64,000 nt of DNA. It comes from Mucilaginibacter endophyticus. Lineage in GTDB: Bacteria; Bacteroidota; Bacteroidia; Sphingobacteriales; Sphingobacteriaceae. Below, piece after piece: positions 57,607 to 64,000 of this stretch. The notes under the pieces were generated by a model that saw nothing but the letters and a program-made list of their open reading frames with translations, was not told the origin of the DNA and ran no database searches. The position numbers and the translations under genes were made by a program. Position 1 is the first letter of the stretch, and each line of letters starts with the position of its first letter. The stretch is from assembly GCF_003351025.1 (NCBI RefSeq), contig NZ_QPCG01000004.1:496001-560000 (forward strand). The letters run 5' to 3'.

Positions 57607-59013
57607 ATGAATACGCAAATCAAATCGATTTTATTGGGCGCTATGCTGCTGGGCACTACCGCTGCAGTAAACGCACAAACAACAAAGGCAAGCCTGTGGC
57701 TCACTAAGGCCGATAGGTCGGTACTTTTTGAACAACAAAAAGACCCGCTTACATTTAAAACCGGGGAAGCCGCGGGCACAACTATTACTGTTGACGATAA
57801 GCAGCACTATCAGCCTATAGATGGATTTGGGTTTGCACTAACCGGGGGGAGCGCCATGCATATCATCCGTATGAGTGCAGATAGCCGGGCCGCCTTATTG
57901 AAAAACCTTTTTGCTGTAACCGGGAACGATATTGGGATTAGCTATTTAAGGCTAAGCATCGGTGCGTCGGATCTGAACGAAAAAGTTTTCTCCTATGATG
58001 ATATGCCCGAGGGCCAAACCGACCCAACGCTGAAGCATTTTGATCTTGGCCCGGATAAAACAGATGTGATCCCGGTAATGAAACAGATATTGGCTATTAA
58101 TCCTGCTATTAAAATACTGGGCTCTCCATGGTCGCCACCGGCCTGGATGAAAACCAATAGCGATACTCGTGGCGGCAGGTTAAAACCCGATTGCTACCCG
58201 GTTTATGCTAAATACCTGGTTAAATATATCCAGGCCATGAAAGCTAAGGGGATTAATATCGACGCCATTACCATTCAGAACGAACCATTACACCCCGGCA
58301 ATAACCCAAGTTTGCTGATGGTTGCACCAGACGAAGGCGATTTTATCAAAAACAACCTTGGCCCCGCATTTAAAGCTGCCGGCATAAAAAGCAAGATCAT
58401 TCTATATGATCATAATGCCGACAGGCCTGACTACCCTATCTCGATACTGAATGATCCTGCAACCCGTAAATACGTGGATGGCTCAGGCTTCCACCTGTAC
58501 GGTGGTGATATTTCGGCCCTTACCGATGTGCATAATGCCCATCCTGACAAAAATATCTATTTCACCGAACAGATGACCGTTGAGCCGGAAAACCAAAGCA
58601 CCATCAATATAGCATGGCCTGTTAAAAGCCTGATCATTGGTGCTACCCGTAACTGGAGCCGTAACGTGCTGGAATGGAACCTTGCCGCCGATCCCGAATA
58701 TAAACCATATACAGATCGCGGGGGGTGCCCGATGTGCCAGGGTGCTGTAACTATCGATAAAAATAACGTTAAGAAAAATGTGGCTTACTATTCAGTTGCC
58801 CATGCTTCTAAATTTGTGCGTCCGGGCTCGGTACGCATAGCCTCAAACAGTTCAAAAACATTATCTAACGTGGCTTTCAAAACGCCCGATGGTAAAAAAG
58901 TGCTGATTGTGACTAATACCGGCGAAGGTACGCAGGATTTCAACATCAAATACGAGGGCAAAATATTGGCTGTTAAGCTCGATAAAGGCTCGGTTGGAAC
59001 ATATATCTGGTAG
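57607..59013 (+). CDS. GH30 family glucanase
   Basis: 468 residues. A signal peptide ends in NAQ (residue 24) and, unlike the two other copies, has no lipobox, so this one is probably periplasmic or secreted. Acid/base Glu226 (IQNEPLHP) and nucleophile Glu321 (FTEQMTV). GSPWSPPAWMK and NWSRNVLEWNLAADP are shared with the paralogues. The GH5 gene follows 24 bp later, surely in one operon. Substrate most likely beta-1,6-linked glucan. Confidence 0.94.
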   Translation: MNTQIKSILLGAMLLGTTAAVNAQTTKASLWLTKADRSVLFEQQKDPLTFKTGEAAGTTITVDDKQHYQPIDGFGFALTGGSAMHIIRMSADSRAALLKNLFAVTGNDIGISYLRLSIGASDLNEKVFSYDDMPEGQTDPTLKHFDLGPDKTDVIPVMKQILAINPAIKILGSPWSPPAWMKTNSDTRGGRLKPDCYPVYAKYLVKYIQAMKAKGINIDAITIQNEPLHPGNNPSLLMVAPDEGDFIKNNLGPAFKAAGIKSKIILYDHNADRPDYPISILNDPATRKYVDGSGFHLYGGDISALTDVHNAHPDKNIYFTEQMTVEPENQSTINIAWPVKSLIIGATRNWSRNVLEWNLAADPEYKPYTDRGGCPMCQGAVTIDKNNVKKNVAYYSVAHASKFVRPGSVRIASNSSKTLSNVAFKTPDGKKVLIVTNTGEGTQDFNIKYEGKILAVKLDKGSVGTYIW

Positions 59014-59037
59014 TATAAACAGGTTCAGAAAAATTAA

Positions 59038-60840
59038 ATGCACAACAACATGTTAACATCGTTAATAAAAAATATAAAGTTAAAATCAGGAATTAAGGTC
59101 CTGCTGGCCGCGGCTCCTGCCCTGTTCGTATCGCTGCAAGCCAACGCGCAAACCGGTTTCTTAAAGGCCGATGGAAAAAAAATAGTTGATGAAAAAGGCC
59201 AGAATGTATTGCTGCGTGGCATGGGCTTGGGCGGATGGATGTTGCAGGAAGGCTATATGCTGCATATCAATAAGGACAGCCGTCAGTATCGCATCCGCGA
59301 ACGACTGGAAGAATTGATGGGCCCCGCCGAAACCAAAGAGTTTTATGATACCTGGCTGGCCAACAATACCCGCAAAATAGATGTGGACTCGATGAAACGC
59401 TGGGGTTTTAACTCTATCCGCCTGCCGATGCACTACAACCTGTACACCCTGCCAGTTGAAAAAGAACCGGTAGCCGGGCAAAATACATGGCTGGATAAAG
59501 GATTTAAAATGACCGATGATTTGCTGGCTTGGTGTAAAGCTAACCACATGTACCTGATCCTTGATCTGCACGCTACCCCTGGTGGTCAGGGAAACGACCT
59601 GAATATCTCCGATCGTGACCCCGATAAACCATCGCTTTGGGATAGCGAGGCTAATAAGCAAAAAACCATTGCCCTTTGGCGTAAACTGGCCGAGCGTTAT
59701 AAAAATGAGCCAAACATTGGTGCCTACGATATCATCAATGAGCCAAACTGGGGCTTTGATGATCCGCAGAATGACAAGAACGGGTTGAAAGAAAAAACCA
59801 ATGGCCCGTTAAGAAAACTGATGGTTGATATTACCGCCGCCATTCGCGAGGTAGATAAAAAACACATCATCATTATTGAAGGCAATGGCTGGGGTAATAA
59901 CTACAATGGTATTTTACCTCAATGGGATAAAAACATGGTGCTCAGCTTCCATAAATACTGGAATTTTAACGATCAAAAATCGGTTGACCATATCGTAAAA
60001 GTCCGCGACCAATATAACGTCCCGGTGTGGCTGGGCGAAACTGGCGAAAACTCCAATACCTGGATAACCGAGGCTATTGGTTTGTTGGAGAAAAACAACA
60101 TTGGCTGGTCGTTATGGCCATTGAAAAAACTGGGTAATAATAACCCAATGGAAATTGTTTCAAACCTGAACTACGATGATGTTGCCAAATACATGAACAC
60201 AGGCAAGCACAAACCTAAAGAAAGCAATGTGTATAGCGGTACGCTGGAACTGGCCACTTATGCCAAATTAGAAAACACCATCATCCACCATGATGTGATA
60301 GATGCCATTTTCCGCCAGCCCCATACAACGGTTACCAAGCCGTTTAAGGCCAATAAAATAGGTAACGGAATTACCATCAACGCGGTAGATTATGACTTGG
60401 GTCGTAATGGCTACGCGTATTTTGATACCGATACTGCCGACTATCATACATCTGGCAAGCCGGGTGTTGGCAACAAAGGGCATGTTTACCGCAATGATGG
60501 CGTTGATATCAGCAAAGACTCAACCCAATATAACAGCTATTATGTAGATCATATCGAAACCGGCGAGTGGACACAATACACCGTTCAGGTTAAAACAGCA
60601 GGCGTATATTCCATTAGTATGAAAGTAGCATCAGCAACAGATGATGGTAAATTATCGGTATTGGTTAACAACACCACCCAGGCAAAAGAAGTGGCTGTAC
60701 CTAACACCGGAGGGCTAAAAAAATGGCAGGTTATTGCCGTTAAAAACATTGTTTTAAAAGCGGGTACAAACAAAATAAAAGTATTGGCCAACAATGGCGG
60801 GTATAACCTGCATTACCTGCAGTTTTGGAAGGGTAAATAA
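59038..60840 (+). CDS. GH5 glucanase with C-terminal carbohydrate-binding module
   Basis: 600 residues with a signal peptide (ending SLQANAQ at 38). The GH5 domain covers about 40-375: acid/base Glu235 in YDIINEPNWG, nucleophile Glu334 in WLGETGENS, and LLRGMGLGGWMLQEGYML and LDLHATPGGQGND as the usual exo-beta-1,3-glucanase/beta-1,6-glucanase surroundings. A CBM6/35-like beta-sandwich covers about 440-600 (EWTQYTVQVKTAGVYSI, then LHYLQFWKG). It works with the upstream GH30. A terminator follows at 60864. Confidence 0.93.
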   Translation: MHNNMLTSLIKNIKLKSGIKVLLAAAPALFVSLQANAQTGFLKADGKKIVDEKGQNVLLRGMGLGGWMLQEGYMLHINKDSRQYRIRERLEELMGPAETKEFYDTWLANNTRKIDVDSMKRWGFNSIRLPMHYNLYTLPVEKEPVAGQNTWLDKGFKMTDDLLAWCKANHMYLILDLHATPGGQGNDLNISDRDPDKPSLWDSEANKQKTIALWRKLAERYKNEPNIGAYDIINEPNWGFDDPQNDKNGLKEKTNGPLRKLMVDITAAIREVDKKHIIIIEGNGWGNNYNGILPQWDKNMVLSFHKYWNFNDQKSVDHIVKVRDQYNVPVWLGETGENSNTWITEAIGLLEKNNIGWSLWPLKKLGNNNPMEIVSNLNYDDVAKYMNTGKHKPKESNVYSGTLELATYAKLENTIIHHDVIDAIFRQPHTTVTKPFKANKIGNGITINAVDYDLGRNGYAYFDTDTADYHTSGKPGVGNKGHVYRNDGVDISKDSTQYNSYYVDHIETGEWTQYTVQVKTAGVYSISMKVASATDDGKLSVLVNNTTQAKEVAVPNTGGLKKWQVIAVKNIVLKAGTNKIKVLANNGGYNLHYLQFWKGK

Positions 60841-60863
60841 TATTTAAACGCTAAACCATATTG

Positions 60864-60901
60864 AACAGCCGGTGCATTATTATTTGCGCCGGCTGTTTTG
60901 C
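60864..60901 (+). terminator. Rho-independent terminator after GH5
   Basis: AACAGCCGGTGCA / TGCGCCGGCTGTT stem with an 8-base loop, then TTGC, 24 bp past the stop. Confidence 0.82.
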
Positions 60902-61054
60902 ATTTATATATTATTAACTCCGCTAAACACCGTTCAATAGCTAAAGAAATAATATTATTTTTCTTATAAAAGCTATTGTAATTAACTGTTTTTATAGTTA
61001 AATTTATTATACCAATTATCAGTATAATCTAAACAGTAAACAGGGGATTTCGTT

Positions 61055-61234
61055 ATGAAAAAACAAGCTAACATAGTTTGTCAGCCTGATAAGACTGAGA
61101 CTACACAACCATTATCCGTAAATTGTCAGCCACCGCATCAAAAAATGTATCGTGATCATACGCATTGCGATCACCAGCACGGCAGGGTTAACAAGTTTCC
61201 AATTGGCAGCAGCCGCGGGCCATGTTTTTTTTAA
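61055..61234 (+). CDS. 59-residue Cys/His-rich peptide of unknown function
   Basis: ATG at 61055, stop TAA at 61232-61234, with an AGGGG purine-rich stretch about 10 bases upstream. The product has four Cys (9, 24, 38, 57) and five His, with a dense RDHTHCDHQHG segment and ends GPCFF. No signal peptide. It lies in an otherwise empty 410-bp gap. It could bind metal or be a modified-peptide precursor, but no modification enzyme is next to it and no homologue was recognised, so its coding status is uncertain. Confidence 0.4.
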   Translation: MKKQANIVCQPDKTETTQPLSVNCQPPHQKMYRDHTHCDHQHGRVNKFPIGSSRGPCFF

Positions 61235-61250
61235 ACCTGGTTTAGCCGGG

Positions 61251-62174
61251 TTATTTTATGTAATAGTACAATTGGCTGTAAGACCTAAAGTTTTGCAGGT
61301 AAACTGCTAACGTACATAAACCAATCTGGCTTCGCCGGGTATCAACGCCGGCCTCATCGGCAATGGCATAAGCTTCGTATTGCCCATTGTTGAGCCGCAG
61401 ATGTGTGCCATAGATTTGTGTATTATTTTCATACAACGCGATATTGTCGGCCAGTATAGCAAAACCTTCGGCCGGGAGTGATCCGTTGAGCGCGGCAATC
61501 CGCACTATGGCAAAGTATTTTTTCTGGTTAGCAATATTGGCATGGAGCAAGGTTGTGATCAGGGCTTCCGGTCCGTCGGGGCCAAAGTATTCCTTGCTTT
61601 TCCAGCCATAAGTGTTAACTATGGATGTTATTTTGATATAATTAACCGAATCCGTTTCGCGAAGGTGGAGTTTAAATGATGTTGCCTCTTTGGATGTTTT
61701 ACCATGCTGGTCAACCAGTTGCTGGTATTGCTCAAAATCTTCCTTATAATTTTTAAGCATTTGAGACAGCTCCATCGCTACCGATGGAATAAGCTTAACC
61801 CTGTTTTGATGAATGGCGGCTAAGATAGTTTCCCATTGGCTATCGCGGTGTAACCTGGTAAAAAGCGGATCGGCAGATAGCATCCTTTCATTTTCAAAAC
61901 CATGGCCGGCTATAAATTCAAGGTATAAAAAGGCGCTGTCCCGTTTACCGATATTAGCCCAGCTGGCAGCCGCTTTATACAAATGCGTGGTATCCAACAC
62001 GCCATAATTGAGTTCACGTACCTTAGCATAAACCGGAGCCGCTTTTTTGTATTGTTTTGCTGCAAATAGGGAGTCGGCTATGTGAAGCGGTTGGGCGAAG
62101 TTTTGCTTTTCCTGCGCTTTACTTTTGTAGGAAAATAGTATAACTAAGCATAAACAGAAGCATTTCAGATACAT
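61251..62174 (-). CDS. Secreted DUF6624-like protein
   Basis: 307 residues with a signal peptide (residues 1-20). An N-terminal TPR-like helical part (AKQYKKAAPVYAKVRELNYG, then LYKAAASWANIGKRDSAFLYLE) precedes a domain with VNTYGWKSKEYFGPDG, HANIANQKKYFAIV, FAILADNIALYENNTQIYGTH. This fits a Bacteroidota domain annotated as DUF6624. Function unknown. Convergent with the small Cys/His ORF. Confidence 0.8.
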   Translation of the reverse strand: MYLKCFCLCLVILFSYKSKAQEKQNFAQPLHIADSLFAAKQYKKAAPVYAKVRELNYGVLDTTHLYKAAASWANIGKRDSAFLYLEFIAGHGFENERMLSADPLFTRLHRDSQWETILAAIHQNRVKLIPSVAMELSQMLKNYKEDFEQYQQLVDQHGKTSKEATSFKLHLRETDSVNYIKITSIVNTYGWKSKEYFGPDGPEALITTLLHANIANQKKYFAIVRIAALNGSLPAEGFAILADNIALYENNTQIYGTHLRLNNGQYEAYAIADEAGVDTRRSQIGLCTLAVYLQNFRSYSQLYYYIK

Positions 62175-62545
62175 GGTATAGGTTTAAATGATAATCATGA
62201 AAACGTATTTACCAGGTTAAAAGATATATCTGAATGTTGGATTTAACATTTGAGGGCGAAGATTTAACAAATCCCCCTCTTAATACACCTACTGTGTACA
62301 GATCTTTAGGTGTTTTAATACTCAAAAGAATAAATTGTCGATGAAACAGTGGGAGGAATTGCACTATGGGTTGAGGAGAAATCTTATACGAGCGGTTTCA
62401 AGCATGATATATAATGCATATCGTATAAGATTTCTCACCCTTGCCCTCTCTATTTCCCCCTCAAAGGGTTCGAAATGACAACGCGTTTTTATTTTAAAAG
62501 CTGTGTACACGCAGTAGCTTAATACACAAGAAATAATTGCCTGCT
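62175..62545. other. Intergenic region with family A palindrome
   Basis: No gene found in the gap between two same-strand genes. It contains the third family A copy at 62334-62480. Confidence 0.65.
62334..62480. repeat. Dispersed palindrome (family A, worn left arm)
   Basis: Inner arms AGAAATCTTATACGA and TCGTATAAGATTTCT are exact. The right end TTCGAAATGACA is kept but the left outer arm is only partly recognisable (ATTGTCGATGAAAC). Confidence 0.75.
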
Positions 62546-63997
62546 TTACTCCGCCCGTTTCAGTTCCATCTTATTGCCACCGTCAAAGAGCGTAACGTGA
62601 ATTTTGCCATCGGCATCTTTGCTAAACTCCAGTTCGTAAGGCAGATCTTTCATAAAAAAGCGGTTGTTTGATTGCGGATAAAGCTCCCGCTTACCCTCGC
62701 CGCTGGCCAGGGCATAAAGCTTGCCGCCATCTTCGCTTATAGTTAAAGTTCGTGGCGGACCGATATAAAATTTACCGGCGTAGCTTTTTAAAACGTCGGC
62801 AGGCACCGATACAACTTTCTTGATGTTGGAATGAAACAACCCTTTAAAGTTATAAACCTTGGCTACGCTGTTGATCAGTTCAGGGATAACGTTATCATTA
62901 TCGCTGTTAACCATTACAACTACGCCATTGCCGCCCTCCATACTTCCATAATAAATGCAGCGAAAGCCCTCGTTTACACCACTATGGCTGAAATATAAAA
63001 CGCTGTCCTTTTTATCTATGAACGCGCCAAAGCCCACATCATTCCCAGCATGAACAGAGAGCCTGATCTTAGTGGTTTCCTGGTTCAAAACCTTGGCTGA
63101 TTTACCTTCATAGGCCAACTGGGTTTCAATAATGTATTTTGCCAGGTCGGTTGGGTTGGTCCATAAGCCTGCCGCGGCCTGCTCGGGGTAAATATGATAA
63201 TTGCCTTTTATTGGTTTTCTATCAGGATTATAGGCAACGGCGAGTAGGCTCTGATCCACATCATAGGGCGGCTGGGCGTATGTGCTACCTGTCATGCCGA
63301 GGGGTTTTAATACTTCCTTTTTCATATAATCGGCGTATGGCATACGAGTTATATCCATCACAATCAATTGCGTAATGGTAGTGCCGCCGCCCGAATATTC
63401 ATAGCGCGACCCCGGCTCAAACATAGATTTAACGGCAGGTGAATTGGCCGGTTTTTCACCGTTAAGCACTTGAACAATAGTAGGCAATGGAACTCCCGGT
63501 TCATATCCGCCAAAGCCGTGCACCGTTAAACCGGCGCTATGGCTTAACAGGTTTGCTATGGTAATCTTTTTGCCTTTGGATACGCTATCGTAAGGAAACT
63601 TCCAGCTTTTAAGATAAACATTGATATCGGTATTAAGATCGAGTTTTTTATCCTGCACCAGCTTAAGCACCCCGACCGAGTTAAGGGATTTGCTGATAGA
63701 TGCCGCCTGGAAAAGAGTTTTTGCGGTTACCGGAATTTTCGTGCTGTCGTTTGCCATGCCATAGCCTTTAGCCCATACAATTTTATAGTTTTGAATAACG
63801 GCAATGCTCAATCCCGGAATTTTATAGTAAGCCATTCGGTTTAACAGGTTCCCCGGCTTTTCTCCCTCGATCTGGATATTGCCAACAAGGTTATTTTCTA
63901 CTTGTGCGATTTTATCCTGACTGTTATTCTGCGCGTGAACGGCTACCTGTATAAACAACAGCAGGGGGAGGATCAATGATTTGCTTAAGATTTTCAT
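62546..63997 (-). CDS. Serine hydrolase, class C beta-lactamase-like family
   Basis: 483 residues, complete, starting 4 bp from the window end. The signal peptide (ending VAVHAQ) is followed by the beta-lactamase-like domain: SxxK is SISK in AASISKSLNSVG, the Tyr motif is YSGGGTTI and the HxG motif is HSGVNEGF. A C-terminal lipocalin-like beta domain (about 385-483; SYAGKFYIGPPRTLTISEDG) is typical of Bacteroidota members. It may hydrolyse esters, D-amino-acid peptides or beta-lactams; substrate unknown. Confidence 0.92.
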   Translation of the reverse strand: MKILSKSLILPLLLFIQVAVHAQNNSQDKIAQVENNLVGNIQIEGEKPGNLLNRMAYYKIPGLSIAVIQNYKIVWAKGYGMANDSTKIPVTAKTLFQAASISKSLNSVGVLKLVQDKKLDLNTDINVYLKSWKFPYDSVSKGKKITIANLLSHSAGLTVHGFGGYEPGVPLPTIVQVLNGEKPANSPAVKSMFEPGSRYEYSGGGTTITQLIVMDITRMPYADYMKKEVLKPLGMTGSTYAQPPYDVDQSLLAVAYNPDRKPIKGNYHIYPEQAAAGLWTNPTDLAKYIIETQLAYEGKSAKVLNQETTKIRLSVHAGNDVGFGAFIDKKDSVLYFSHSGVNEGFRCIYYGSMEGGNGVVVMVNSDNDNVIPELINSVAKVYNFKGLFHSNIKKVVSVPADVLKSYAGKFYIGPPRTLTISEDGGKLYALASGEGKRELYPQSNNRFFMKDLPYELEFSKDADGKIHVTLFDGGNKMELKRAE

Positions 63998-64000
63998 AGG

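Overview
The window looks like chromosomal DNA of a Bacteroidota bacterium, most likely family Sphingobacteriaceae and close to Mucilaginibacter or Pedobacter. The evidence is: Bacteroidota-type promoters (TAnnTTTG about 7 bases before the start of transcription), lipoproteins with a Cys right after a short signal peptide, gldH next to ricT/PSP1, GH97/GH30/GH16 glycosidases, and many intergenic long-hairpin repeats. No phage, plasmid, CRISPR array or complete insertion sequence was seen.

Layout. 1-6.8 kb: a truncated haem-binding/cytochrome P460 gene, a serine hydrolase, a pair of metal-binding (HMA) genes (an HMA-AraC regulator and an HMA-MauE membrane protein), a lone response regulator, a LacI regulator and a nitroreductase. 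7-11.5 kb: an AsmA-like/GT51 transglycosylase fusion, Mrp and NifU Fe-S assembly proteins. 11.9-14 kb: modABC molybdate uptake, on the minus strand. 14.2-25 kb: a polysaccharide island with GH30, a 7TM receptor fused to a transposase-type zinc ribbon, GH30 with a frameshifted fascin-like module, GH16 with the intact module, an outer-membrane beta-barrel and GH97. 25.2-28.4 kb: an mlaEFD lipid transporter and a pirin. 28.5-40.9 kb: housekeeping genes (ABC-F, mnmG, gamma carbonic anhydrase, tRNA-Gly, nadB, nadA, thiL). This stretch carries three parS-like palindromes upstream of mnmG and a group of DnaA-box-like sequences around nadA, so it is probably close to the chromosome origin. 41-57.3 kb: rmuC, gldH-ricT-holB, ruvX, thioesterase, a GxxExxY gene inside an inverted-repeat-bounded cassette, O-methyltransferase, two glucosaminidases, ffh, an M1 peptidase and a response regulator. 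57.6-60.8 kb: a second glucan locus (GH30 + GH5-CBM). 61-64 kb: a tiny Cys/His-rich ORF, a DUF6624-like protein and a second serine hydrolase.

How the parts work together. The GH30, GH16 and GH5 enzymes fit degradation of fungal-type beta-1,6/beta-1,3-glucan at the cell surface or in the periplasm; no SusC/SusD pair lies in the window. The 7TM protein between the first two GH30 genes looks like a membrane receptor whose output is a DNA-binding module taken from an IS1595-type transposase. It is the strongest candidate here for an undescribed signalling system. Other points of interest are the parS/DnaA-box region, the GxxExxY cassette with its 34-bp inverted repeats and the AsmA-GT51 fusion. 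All family names come from reading motifs by eye; no database search was run.
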